Numbered from the stretch's first letter, positions 9,508 to 19,590 are shown. The stretch: DNA of 27,587 nt from Nymphaea colorata (GCF_008831285.2 NW_022205266.1:1-27587); one strand, 5' to 3'. Notes: generated by a model from the letters alone, not told the origin. Numbers and translations are program-made.

Positions 9508-10960
9508 GAGTACCCCAATCCTCACACCAAATTTTCACCTTTACTGTAATCCAAACACTTCTAAATTAAGCAACAAACCTCTTCTCATCCCCAAAAGGCA
9601 GCTTTTCCATATCCAAGAGAAATAAGCATTACTTTACAGTGTTCACAAGCTCCCATTCAAGTATTGGTGTCTGACGAAAAGAGTACATAAGGAGTTGGTG
9701 ACGTCAAGAAGGCCAAGACCACCTTCTTGTATCGGAGCAAGCAGACTTCCAACTAAGTAAGTGATATTTCCTAATATGATGAGAATCCCCCCAAATAAAA
9801 TGACAATTTCTTCTCTATAAAGTTTGGTACAATAAGTGGAAGTCTAAATGCTCTCACCCAATAACCCGCCACTTGCTGCAGAACATGCTTCTCATATAAG
9901 TAAGTGGATGGTCCACCCTTCTACAAAGCTTCTCACATAAGTCAGGGGTGAGAATACCAACAATGGAACCCAAATAAGTTAGGCGAAGTTTAGACAACTG
10001 TCAATGAAATCGGTTTGCAATGACCATTGTGTTGTCAAGAACATTAAAATGAATAAAAAAATGAAATGAATTTATAGTCAGACCTGCTTTGGAATTGAAA
10101 TCAGGTAAAACTTGGTATAAACAAGAAGTGGATTTTCACAACAGCCCAAAAAAATAAAAGGATGTGATTTGCAGAAAAGAAGCGCCCCAGGTTAGAAGTA
10201 AATTGAGAAAGTCATTTTAGGGGCTTCCTGCCCTATAAAACTCGCCATTGGAGGTTTCCAGAAGAAACATTCACAGCACAACGATAGTAAACAAAAGTGG
10301 AGAGAGAGGGTGTGTTTGTCATCGGCCTCCATGGCAACAAAAAGTGGTTCCCTCCCTTCTTAAAGGTGACAACTAAGGAAGCAGTAGAAACATAAGTAAT
10401 AATTTTCCTCACCCAATCTTCACAGGATCCAAAAAAGAAAGACCAAAGTGCAGGAAAGACCATCTCACTTTGCCATTGGCTTTTGGAATATCTAATTTGA
10501 GGAGAAAAATTTGCTCTATATGCCCTTATCCAAGCTGTTGACCGCTTCAAGTGCAAGGTGCATGGTTGGTGAATAAATCTACTCGAGAGATCAGATGCCC
10601 TTGTTCTGAGCCAATAATTGTGCTAAAACAATCTTCATTCTCTCAGCCGTCAACTTAGCAACTAGTTTATAGATCAAATTGTATAATGATGTTGGTCAAG
10701 ATTTTTATATCCATAATGACATGAAATTAAAAAACAATATCGTATGTGTTGCATTTACCTACCTTACAAGCTCGTTTTTGATGAAGAAATTTCTCACCAC
10801 TAGTGCAGCATATTTTGCATCCCAAAATTTCTTTTGGTTCACCAATGGGAATTTGTTTTGCAAAGTGGAAAAGGGTCCACCGGCCATCAGTATGAGGCTT
10901 AGTTTTTCTGGTGTGTTGTTCATTCTTGGTGCATTTCCACATTCATTTAAGCATTATTCT
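9508..10960 (-). mobile_element. L1-type LINE (non-LTR retrotransposon), RT to C-terminal part, degenerate
   Basis: Read on the minus strand, high to low coordinates. A pre-RT block has KPHTDGRW (about 10880-10905, from the usual APGPDGF) and FWDAKYAALVVRNFFIKNEL, then VNATHTI (about 10740-10830). Next is SLYNLIYKLVAKLTAERMK (about 10630-10687), the classic start of L1 RT. GSCEDWVRKIITYVSTASLVV follows (about 10380-10440), then HPLSPLLFTIV near 10300, and near 9690-9760 the conserved SWKSAC...EGGLGLLD block. It ends with VKVKIWCEDWGTHNFIN near 9510-9560, the usual GNGK..FW.D.W region. Frames change many times and stops are frequent. The open minus frame 9003-9245 may be the LINE C-terminus, but I see no convincing motif. 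Confidence 0.85.
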
Positions 10961-11021
10961 GTATGGTAAAGATTTTAAATTGTTTTAGAAATTTTGTATA
11001 ATGATGTAGGTCAAGGTTTTT
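10678..11021. repeat. Short direct repeat pair within the LINE region
   Basis: TTGTATAATGATGTNGGTCA occurs at about 10679 and again at about 10994. Match continues for about 28 bp with two mismatches. On the minus strand both encode the LINE word PTSLY (from RPISL). The lower-coordinate copy is in the right place in the LINE; the other lies upstream of the pre-RT block and is followed by PTSLYKISKTI, so it is a separate scrap of the same RT region. Confidence 0.6.
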
Positions 11022-11231
11022 GCCTAACTCAGTTACCACATTATTAGGGCTCGATTTTATTTTGCTTAGGTTTTTTAAAGTGGATGTGAGGGTATCCGTG
11101 AATCCTATAAATGCATAGTGAATATGCATGTTAAATGAAAAAAAAAGAGTTCTCTATGCTTGAAAAGAAAATTAGATAAGTCATTCATACCACAACATAC
11201 ATATAAAATCGAAAATGGGTATGCTATCAAG

Positions 11232-11317
11232 TCAAGTGTAGTCTGATAACCATCATGGGTACTGCACCTTAATATTGGCCTTGGTGAAGTTGACAGATTT
11301 TGGGTGAAGAAAAATGG

Positions 11318-11355
<38 letters not shown>

Positions 11356-11873
11356 AGGGAGAGAGAGAAGTCTAAAGGGAGGGAGATAGAGGAGAGGGGA
11401 GAAGAAGGTGGACAAGAACCGGTCCATTTGACCTCATAATGGCATCTCTAATGCCAAGATCAACACTACTCCTCAATACCTTTAGGATAAGACCCTCCAA
11501 GAATCAAACTGAAGCCATGGTTATAGCACGCCACCTAACCCGGCTGTAGTCTACACATCACTTGGTAAGGGCAGGGGAGGAGAGAGAGAGAAATCGAAGA
11601 GAGAAAGAAAAAAGAAAAAAGAGAAAAAGTGATATTAAAAGAGAAGCAATAAAAGAAAGAAAGAGAGAGAAAAAGATTTTAAAAAGGGAGAGAGTGAACT
11701 GAAGAGAGAGAAAAAAGAGAAAAAGATAATTTTTAGAAAGAGATAGAGAAAGAGAGAGCTAAAACGAGAGAGAGAAATCAAAGAGAGAGAAACCTGAGAG
11801 AGAAATAGAGAAATTAAAAGAGAGATTTTAAGTTCGAAATTCTCTTTCATGGATGGAAACTAGGATTAACAAG
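11232..11873. repeat. GA-rich dispersed repeat, copy A (about 640 bp)
   Basis: It matches 20470-21068 in the same orientation. The shared start is CAAGTGTAGTC, then CATCATGGGTACTGCACC and ATTGGCCTTGGTGAAGT. The middle shares CCTCAATACC..TAGGAT and CCTCCAAGAATCAAACT, and the end shares TTCTCTTTC.TGGATGGAAA and CTAGGATTAAC. Between the blocks lie a (TA)n tract (11321-11352) and long GA-rich tracts (about 11580-11830). The minus strand carries GTTTGATTCTTGG, resembling a tRNA B box. There is no open frame. The class is uncertain: SINE-like or a non-autonomous DNA element. Confidence 0.75.
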
Positions 11874-13072
11874 TTAGGCCTCCTAGCGCCCTTCTGTGCT
11901 GAGCATGGCACGGGCCTCTTGGCGAGAGCACTCTACTAGGCACAAAACGCTCTCTCCCAGTAGCATGCTTATTGCTGCCGAATCTGTCCTTGGGGAGTTA
12001 AATGCCACCTCATTGGCTTGAAGTTTATTGAGTCAGTGAGGTGGGTATTTGGTCCTGCCACCCTAGGTAGGCCCCACATGAGTCCCAGCAGCATGGTTAA
12101 AATTAAATAAAAAATGAAAATTTATTATTTTTCTAAGGACAAAATGGCCTTTTTGTAAAATGAATTTGGCTCCGGTTTTGACAATTTTCGGTCCGCTTGA
12201 ATCTGAATCAATTTTTCCCGAACCTGGAAGGGTTTAGGTCGATGTCAAATGCCTGAATTATGGATTGGATTTTTTTTTCTAGTCCAGTTTTAGATTTTAT
12301 AAAGCGAAATTGAGACCAAAGGTGAGGGGAGTTTGTGCGCGTGCTCGGGGATCCAACTTGAAATATCATGCTGGAGGTTGGTTCTCGGGCTTGGTTTTTT
12401 ATATTTGGATAAAAAATTTGGTTTGACTATATTTTTGGATCTTGTGTCGGGTTTTTGGATATAGGCTATATTTTTGGATCTAATGCTAAGTTTTCAATCT
12501 GAATTTGGCACAATTTTCGATCTAGAGCAGAGATTTGGATTCAGACCTAAGGCTCAATTTTGTATGTGGATCTTAAATTTGGTTCTAGATATGGATCTAT
12601 GGATCCATTTTTTCTTTAGATCTTGGATTGGATCAAATATGAATCCAAGGCTCTTCAATCTAGACTAGGTGGATCTAGATATGGACGGAGGGCTCTTATG
12701 CAATCTAGAGGTGGCAGTTGGATCCAAATATGGGTCTAGGGATCTGATTTTGATTTACAGCTGGGATTTGGATCCAGATATGGGTCTAGGGTCTCTTTTT
12801 CAGTCTCTGTATGATTTTTTGGACTGAATCCCTGTCTGAATGTGGATATGAATTACAAAATATGTCTAGATTTGGGCTGTGCTTGAGTCTAAACTTCTGA
12901 AATTTGACCTAAATGGGTCCTAAATCGAGTTGACAATTTAATCAGATAAGAAATTGATCAGAATTAAGGAAAATCAAGGTGTTTGCGGCTAGCAATCTTT
13001 GATATTTTGTTGTAAACTTGCCATAAAATGTTCAAAAAATGCTGATTACCCCAGACAATGGTTGGATCTATC
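11874..13072. other. Intergenic stretch with degenerate GGATCTAG-type repeats
   Basis: No gene was recognised. 11874-12120 is of moderate GC and unidentified. About 12400-12830 is a degenerate internally repetitive region built of words such as GGATCTAGATATGG, GGATTTGGATCCAGATATGG and GGGTCTAGGG. The open frame 12474-12668 is a by-product of that repetition. Confidence 0.55.
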
Positions 13073-13243
13073 CTCCACCACTGGCAAGACAATCATGTGG
13101 TGGTGGAGCTAATTAAATGGACGCACTCACTGAACTTGATTTTTATGAGGGGAGTGCCTAAGTCTACAAGTCAACTATAATTTTCGGCAGCAGCCTCGTC
13201 TTTATCATCAGTTCTTGCTTTGCCTTTCTTCCCCTCCATATTC
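13073..13243 (+). other. Segment resembling the 5' region of CNL pseudogene 2
   Basis: 13073-13152 aligns by eye with 24511-24590. Shared blocks are CCACCACTGGCAAGA, ATGTGGTG.TGG and AAATGGAC.CAC, followed by an AACTTGATTTTTATG-like end. A weaker match continues in a pyrimidine-rich stretch (CTTGC...CTTCCCCTCCA). The right-hand member is the upstream and N-terminal part of CNL pseudogene 2, so this may be a remnant of a further NLR copy or of a shared upstream repeat. No coiled coil or NB-ARC follows; a LINE fragment does. Confidence 0.4.
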
Positions 13244-13460
13244 TACAATCCCCCATCCCCAATACTATTACCAAATTTTCACCTTCTTACCATTACCCAA
13301 ACACCGCTAGATTAAGTAAAAAAGCTCTTCTTGTCCCCAAAAGGCAGCTTTTCCATATCCATGAGAAATGAGCTTTAGTTTAGAGGGTTCACAAGCTCCA
13401 ATTCAAGTATTGGTGTCTGACCAAAAGAGCTCGCAAGGAGTTCGAGATTCTAGCATGGAA
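13244..13460 (-). mobile_element. Second LINE fragment, same family as 9508-10960
   Basis: It is clearly related to 9508-9700. It shares CCCCAAAAGGCAGCTTTTCC, CCATATCCA.GAGAAAT and AAGTATTGGTGTCTGACAA-like blocks. On the minus strand it reads SNSLRALLVRHQYLNWSL, against TNSLCTLFVRHQYLNGSL in the first LINE, then GNGKKVKIW, the conserved L1 C-terminal motif. It includes the GNGK word that the first LINE has lost. Only about 200 bp remains. Confidence 0.75.
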
Positions 13461-14060
13461 AGATCTAGTAAAAAAACACTGGAAATATCACCAGAAAATA
13501 TCGATGGATAACCCTGTTGAATAGGTAGAGTTAGACCAGGGATAACATGAACAACATTTGATCTTCTGTCAAGAGTCTTTTTCTGTCCATTGTATATGCA
13601 AAAAAAAAAAAAGGTATTACATGTGCAACTCTTAGTATCACAGTGCAAGACATTTATCCCAGCTTCCGCAAGAGTACATAGGCTCAACAAAGGGAACTGC
13701 ATCCCCAAGGGGGTTGGTGCGTTAGGCAGGTGGGGTATACTGCTAGTTTCCGTTTTGAATCCCCATTGTGTCAACTCCCTGTGCTGCAAAAGGGAGGCAC
13801 CGATATGAAAATTGATGCATAATGTGGGCACCTTTTCCAAGGCACCAAAAACAGACGTGGACTCTATGGGGACTTTATTGTAAAAAATGACTTCTAATAC
13901 TCATTCTGCTCTCCCAAACAGGGAAACGCAAAACGTTTTGGCCATTTTTCTTATTTTGTTTGATGAATTTAGCAAGTTAAAGCTATGGGAAGCCCCACAT
14001 GAGCCAAGGGGTACATGTCCACTCTTCATTTCCTAAAATCTCATTACATGTCTTTATGGT
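13461..14060. other. Intergenic stretch, no gene seen
   Basis: The minus-strand open frame 13403-13840 is long for this region but has no family motif, starts inside the LINE fragment and includes a poly-A/T run (about 13595-13613). A tRNA-like pair of words (TTAGGCAGGTGG near 13713 and TTTTGAATCCCC near 13756) is too weak to call. Confidence 0.45.
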
Positions 14061-14066
14061 TGCAGC

Positions 14067-14244
14067 CAGTGGTAGAGCCAAAAATTTCTGGTTGAGGGGC
14101 ACTTCAAGTGTAAGATTCAAACCTTAAGGGGCATTGATATGTAAAAAACTGAAAATTAATGAAGTTTTTGTATCTAAATAGTTTAATTTTTTTGGGTTGG
14201 TGTTGGCAATTGCCCACACTAGCAATAATGTAGCTCTGCCACTG
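14067..14244. mobile_element. hAT-like MITE with CAGTGG termini, copy 1 (178 bp)
   Basis: It begins CAGTGGTAGAGCC and ends GTAGCTCTGCCACTG, so the outer 12 bp form near-perfect inverted repeats. It is related in ends, length and internal words (GGGGCAC, GTGTTGGCAATTGCCCA against CTGGGCAACTTAGCCCA) to 16127-16303. The flanks show no convincing 8-bp duplication, probably decayed. It is non-coding. Confidence 0.65.
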
Positions 14245-14393
14245 GGTCACAGTAGCTAAGTTTTCACTATGGTCTACACGCTATGCATCCCCATTTTTGG
14301 CTGCTGTAAATATCATTTTTTTGTTAATACAAGTCCAGAGCCTAACTCCCACAAGCTTCCATAGGAAAACTGAGCTGCTAATTACCCTATATC

Positions 14394-14441
14394 TAGAGAT
14401 GTCAGCATATCCGATTCGAATGTGATCTGCTGACATCCCTA
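14394..14441. repeat. 48-bp inverted-repeat element with TAGRGATGTCAGCA ends
   Basis: TAGAGATGTCAGCA (14394-14407) is matched by TGCTGACATCCCTA (14428-14441), 13 of 14 complementary. The 20-bp core is TATCCGATTCGAATGTGATC. Ends and core words match the larger element at 14751-15200, so it looks like an internally deleted miniature of that family. Confidence 0.6.
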
Positions 14442-14490
14442 CTATTTCCACATAAATTGTCCAACTCAACTCAAAGATCAGGAGACAAAG

Positions 14491-14750
14491 ATGCAGCCCC
14501 TGAGAAATGAATTAGCATGGGATTTGCAATTGGAAGGAATGCAACAGGCAAGCTTAGCATGGCAAAGAGGTGCTGATAGACTCTTTTTTAAGCATATCAA
14601 TGGCCAAAAAGAGCAGCGAATAAGCCAGATGTGGGCTGGTATGAGCAGCTGCTGGCAGGGTCAACAGCTTTTCAATGAGGAGTGGACATGGATTGTGGAT
14701 CTAGCCATAGGAGCTGCCACCCAGGTTTGCTTGTCATATGCCATCAGCCA
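14491..14750 (+). other. Open frame of unknown origin, cut off by a repeat element
   Basis: ATG 14491 opens a frame rich in non-repetitive protein-like residues (MQPLRNELAWDLQLEGMQ; SQMWAGMSSCWQGQQLF). It runs in frame to the edge of the element at 14751 and then on into it, stopping at 14791. I recognise no domain. CCCAG|GTTTGC near 14725 could be a splice donor. It may be an exon remnant or a chance frame. Confidence 0.25.
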
Positions 14751-15200
14751 TAGGGATGTCAATGGATCAGATTCGAATAAAATATACTCTTAACCATATG
14801 TAGCTGCTTTTTCAAATACTCACATGTTCATATTTGAATTCTGATTTTAACATGAATGAATAAAAGTCATATCAAAGTCTGAAATCCAATTTTGCAATCC
14901 GAATATGATCTGAATCCAACTTTTCATTCACTTCTTAATCTGAATTTTGAACCAAATCTAGCTGACTTTCAATATATAAGAGTGTTAGATGTATGATATT
15001 TGTTTAAAACTAAATATGATCTGAATTTGAATCTGATCAAATATTTACATATATCTAAATCCGAATCCATTAGAATGTCATTTCTTAAATCCAAAGCTGA
15101 TCTGATTTTTCCATTGGACATGATATTTTTTTTCTATAACTGGTTTTTCAGAATGGTTTGGTTGGATATCTGATTCAAATCGAATATATTGACATCCTTA
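14751..15200. mobile_element. TAGGGATGTCAAT-ended non-autonomous element (450 bp)
   Basis: The left end TAGGGATGTCAATGG and right end ATTGACATCCTTA are inverted repeats (12 of 13). Just inside lie GATTCGAATAAAATAT on the left and CAAATCGAATATATT on the right. The interior is AT-rich, full of GATCTGAAT and CCGAAT words, with no transposase. Related copies lie at 14394-14441 and 21596-21975. The superfamily is not determined. Confidence 0.65.
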
Positions 15201-15412
15201 CTTAACCAGAAATGCCTATCTCCACCACTGGAAATGGGAGTCCAATGTCATTTCTTAAATCCAAAGCTGATCTGATTTTTCCATTGGACATGATATTTTT
15301 TTTCTATAACTGGTTTTTCAGAATGGTTTGGTTGGATATCTGATTCAAATCGAATATACTGACATCCTTACTTAACCAGAAATGCCTATCTCCACCACTG
15401 GAAATGGGAGTC
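15074..15412. repeat. 170-bp perfect-like tandem duplication
   Basis: 15074-15243 is repeated as 15244-15412 with one difference seen (ATATATTGAC against ATATACTGAC, near 15189/15359). The unit covers the right-hand part of the 14751-15200 element plus about 43 bp of flank (CTTAACCAGAAATGCC...GGGAGTC). The duplication is therefore younger than the insertion. Confidence 0.93.
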
Positions 15413-16118
15413 AAAGACGCACCATGATATGTCCGTGATACTACTACTTGATTCTAACCGAAGTGGCCACAGGTATTGGCAGATGATCTATGTTTCAAAT
15501 CTAGGAAATGATGAGATCATCCAACCTTCTTCGATGCACATTTCAGTTCCTTTGTTTCCAAAGTCTAGAGAAGTAGCACCCATAAGAATGGAACTAAGAA
15601 TGTACTGTCAGCGTGCCCCTCAAGCCAAGTAACTATGCTATGGCATGTCAATTCCAAATAGTTGACTACAATATATTACATCACTGACCTGAAAAAAGAA
15701 ATTGAATGTATAGATAACAGTAATTTAAGTTTGAAGCAATACTTGACGAACAATATACTAGACAAAGTAGACCACGTAATTGAATAGTTTTGATGCGAGT
15801 GATTCCACAAACATCAACATAAGTCATTCATGCATCTCATTCATTCAGCATCATTCATCAAATATCATGTCTTGGACGCGTCAATGGATTGAAACTCACA
15901 AGATCTTGAGAGGTAGATCGGCCTATTGCCTTCTTTATTGCATTTATGAGATGTATCATTTCTACCAATCCGCAAATTTGTTCATTTGGAAGCTCTACGC
16001 TGTCATGTCTCATTTCTTTCAGCACCAATTATTTAAATGAGATGAAGAAGCTATTTAATTGGAACGGATACAGCCTTGTCCATATCATTAGATAAAAAAA
16101 ATGCCATAGCATAGTTAT
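15413..16118. other. Intergenic stretch, no gene recognised
   Basis: It holds two short open frames on the plus strand (15429-15632 and 15780-16040) with no recognisable motif. The first has a reasonable amino-acid mix (ILLLDSNRSGHRYWQMIYV) but no detectable partner exon. Confidence 0.4.
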
Positions 16119-16126
16119 TCAAAGAG

Positions 16127-16303
16127 CAGTGGTGGAGTCAAAAAAATTAGCTGGAGGGACCCTTCTTTAAAAACATTTATATCTTTAGGGGGCACTTATA
16201 TATGTATAAAAGAAAAAAAAATATTAAATTTGCTAATGTAAAAAATAAAGAAATTTTAAAGAGCTGGTCTGGGCAACTTAGCCCACATGTGGCTAAGCCA
16301 CTG
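16127..16303. mobile_element. hAT-like MITE with CAGTGG termini, copy 2 (177 bp)
   Basis: It begins CAGTGGTGGAGTCA and ends TGGCTAAGCCACTG. The flanks are TCAAAGAG (16119-16126) and CCAAAGAG (16304-16311): an 8-bp target duplication with one mismatch, as made by hAT transposases. It is non-coding and AT-rich inside, and is the same family as 14067-14244. Confidence 0.75.
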
Positions 16304-16336
16304 CCAAAGAGGGTCAAAACGACAACATAGTGGCCA

Positions 16337-16545
16337 GGGAAGAGACACATTCAGTCATGTACTTCGTCTTCGAAACTTCTCTTGCTACATTGTCATACTA
16401 GCATGTAAGATTCAATCATGTATTCAGTTTTCAAAAATTGTCTTGGTAGTTTTTTCATACTAGTGTCTAAGGGAAGAGAAATATTCAATCATGTACTTCT
16501 TTTTTTAAACCTCTCTTGAGGCTTTCTCATATTAATATGCAGCCA
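16337..16545. repeat. Three degenerate tandem repeats of about 62-75 bp
   Basis: Three successive units share ATTCAATCATGTACTTC, a pyrimidine-rich middle with CTCTTG, then TTCTCATACTA and a GTAAG end. Two of them begin GGAAGAGA. The units have diverged noticeably, so the array is old. It lies just before the second copia remnant; a link to it is not shown. Confidence 0.6.
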
Positions 16546-16639
16546 GAATGCAAAGTTTTATAATCCGACTGCCCACCAATTTGATGGAAAAATCATACTG
16601 CAAGGCAATGCTATGACATACCCATGCTTTTGCTACATG

Positions 16640-18260
16640 GCCGGAATCGAGCTTGCTTCAAGATGATATATGGTATCTGGATTCTAGGGCAACACATCAC
16701 ATGGCAGAAGATATTGGCCATGCTATCACCAACAAAAATGAATGTAAAGTTGATCTCACACTGTTTGGTAAGCTCACATTGTTTTCCCTTCATATTCAAA
16801 AATTTGATCTCAAAGATGCTTTACATGTTTAATGTGCACTAAGAAAAATATGTTGTTTATGTTGCCAAACTTGCACATGATAATCACCATTTTTTTGACT
16901 TTTGTCCTCACAAATTTATGGTTTAGGATCATTAGAAATGAAAAGTTTTAGTCCAAGGCACCAACGAGAAAAATTTATACAACCAAAGTGCTTCGATGTT
17001 TGTGCACAAACAGTTCAAACAAGAAAGCCTTTATGAAAATTTTGCCTGCACTTGTGCCCTTCATTTTTTTCTATTTGAGAATTATTAGATTTAAAGTCAA
17101 ACCATGTGGTTTTATATTGAATATGAACTTTATAAAGGATATATATGTTATGGCTCCTCACTCTTGCAATACATGCATTTCTCAACATACTGTTTTCTAT
17201 GAAGAAAACCGTTTGCAGTTTTTAAATGCTATTAATTAATTAAAAAACTAATTGTAATTGAAGCTAAACCAAATAATCCAAGCCCCATTTCCAATGCATT
17301 TCAAGAGACATTCAAAATATATCTTGCCCAAAATGAAACTTTGTCTATCTTCATCAACCCATAGCTTGGTCAAGAATGTATCATGAATCACCTATTTGTA
17401 CATGAAGCCCCATGTCCCATCAGCCAACCAAGAGAAGAAGAAAGGAAAGGAAATCATGAAGTGGAACTGGACTTTAGACCCATCTAGTGAAAGACGTACA
17501 ATAATAGAACTAATTAATTTGAACTCACCATACGATTAACCAATCTATGGATGAAACAAGAGCATTAAGTGCTTATTTTCCATCCAAATATAGTCTTCCT
17601 TTGTGTCTCCTTAGTGAAGTCAATACAAGTTAAGTTGAACTCAGAGTTCATCTTAGCAAAATGTAATCCTAAAAGCGCTCAAGCTACGGAAGAAGAGTTG
17701 GGGTCTTTTTATACAAATCAATTGTGGGCTCGTCCCAGCCAACAGCTCACATAATAATGTTAGATGTGGATGGATATTTAGATTAATAGGGAGGAACTCT
17801 GATGGCTCAATTGCTTAGTACAAGTCTCCCCACTTTGCAGAAGGTATAATCCACAAGAAGGGACTTACTAATATGAAACTTATAGTCCTACTGTTAACCA
17901 AACTACAAAACCATTGATCTCAACCATGCCTATCTCGAAGGGTAGATCTTTACATGAATTAGGTGTCAATACTTTCTCACAACAGATACTAAAGTAAAAG
18001 GTAGTTCATGATGCAACCAACATGGTTTTAAGATTAATGGGTTCCAATCATGTTTATCGCCTCAATAAAGCATTGTCCAAGTCAAAAAAAGGCTAACAAG
18101 GCATGTCCTTGCTCATCACACTTGGGGTTCATGAGTCACAATTAGATATGTCCATAAAATCCTCATTGATGATTTGTGTAGATGACATCATAGTCGCTAG
18201 AAGTAACATGGTTGAGGTAGAAAAAAATCATAGTGACTAAAAGTAACAAACTAATTGTGG
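16640..18260 (+). mobile_element. Second Ty1/copia remnant, heavily decayed, no LTRs seen
   Basis: Successive copia landmarks appear in different frames. The protease word WYLDSRATHHM (16671-16703) has the catalytic D-S-G changed to D-S-R. The pre-integrase follows, with VYVAKLAHDNHHFFDFCPHK (about 16857-16917) and VQGTNEKNLY (about 16952-16981). Integrase-linker words ISQHTVFYEE occur near 17180-17210. RT words are NSDGSIA (about 17795), KGRSLHELGVNTFSQQI (about 17940-17995) and CVDDIIVARSNMVEVE (18175-18222), where the active-site YVDD has become CVDD. Integrase core and RNase H are mostly missing. It differs from the 442-4895 element and is a separate insertion. Confidence 0.85.
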
Positions 18261-19590
18261 CAAGTTCCCTGTAAAATATATAAGATGACAACTTATTGCC
18301 AATCAAATACTATATATGTATGTATATATATATATGTGTGTGTATAGTGAATGGGCTCTTATAGGTAGCATAGCTGGTCAGGCTGGCAGTATAGCAAAGG
18401 GCCGATTGTCAACTCAATTCTCATGAGTGCTATTCACTTCAACTACAAATGGTGGGTGTGTGATGCTTAGTTGATGGGTGTCTTGCTTTGAACTTAAGTC
18501 ACAAAGAAGCCCCAAACTGTGGGGCAGGAGGAAAGAGGGAGGGGCTTCCAGCTACACCCCCCACAACACAAAAGCAAAACAACAAATCTTAAACATTTAA
18601 AACTAGCAAATTAATAACACAATTATCATTTTTTTCAAATTGTTGTGTCCTCCCTACCCAGGTACCCAAACCTATGCTTGAACCCATGCCAGCACTAGTG
18701 CGACTTGGGCTTGGGGAAATGTTGGGAACACATTTGAAAGGGATGTGAACTGTTTGTAATATGATAAAGCAAGAATGCTCGGATGTAGATCCAAATGAGG
18801 AAGGAGATTCTGTCAATGATTCGATCGAATACAGGAGCCAAGAAAATTGTCATGAAAATCTGTTGTATTGAAATAATTCCATATCTGATCCTATAAATCA
18901 AGATATTGATAATTTGTATGAAAGCCTTCTCACTTATAAAATGGCCAAATCAGATTCATGTAAGAAGTAAACTGTTCATAAGTGCTTTATATACAAAGGG
19001 AGGGTTTCTTGCCCTTGCTGGTCTGCTGTCAATCAACCCTTTAGTTCAAACAACTTTAGAAAAAAAAAGTGGATTTTAACATCAAATGAGCTACCGTGGT
19101 TGCAAAACCAAAAAAGGTCTGAGTTAACATCTTTAACTTCTCTGCTATATATCAATAACCAAAAGTTTCTACTAGAAATTCCTTGAGCATATGATATTCA
19201 TGTGCTCGGATACTTCGGGAAAGATAAATCAAACTACAAATTCTCTCTCAAACTACTAATGTGGTTGAGAGTTGTGTTCTTGAACCTACTAATGTGGTGA
19301 TATCTTAGGCCCTCTTTCTCTCTCTAACTCTTTTTCCCTCTTGATGACAAAATTTTTGTAATAATATTTCTCTCTCTCTCTCTAAGAATAGGAGCAAACT
19401 TTTGTAATATTTGCTCTCTCTAGGTGTTGATCAGATAATGAAAAGGCTGTTCCGATAATCAAAAGCCCATGATGGAGGAGTCAGTGGAGGCGTGGGGGAG
19501 GTAGATGAAGGAAATACCAACCTCACTCTTCTCAGTCTTGGACCATTCAGTCCCGTCCTCCCTTTCTCTTTTCTCTGTCTCAGAAAGGAC
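18261..19590. other. Intergenic stretch with microsatellites, no gene seen
   Basis: It contains a TATATATG/TGTG tract (about 18311-18346) and CT-rich microsatellites (about 19312-19335 and 19368-19384). Open frames on the minus strand (18589-18901) show no family motif. Confidence 0.5.

Noticed and set aside
10727-10942. Zinc-finger-looking minus-strand frame (CKICCTSGEKF)
   Set aside because: The neighbouring frame of the same stretch reads as the LINE pre-RT region (FWDAKYAALVVRNFF), which explains it better.
11580-11850. Purine-rich array that could be mistaken for a regular repeat or CRISPR-like array
   Set aside because: It is an irregular GA-rich microsatellite with no constant repeat and no spacers, in a plant genome.
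13705-13770. Possible tRNA-derived SINE (TTAGGCAGG ... TTTTGAATCCCC)
   Set aside because: The box matches are loose, no tRNA fold or tail was seen, and the poly-A run is on the wrong side.
13403-13840. 145-codon minus-strand open frame
   Set aside because: It begins in intergenic sequence, crosses a poly-A/T run, ends inside a LINE fragment and has no recognisable motif.
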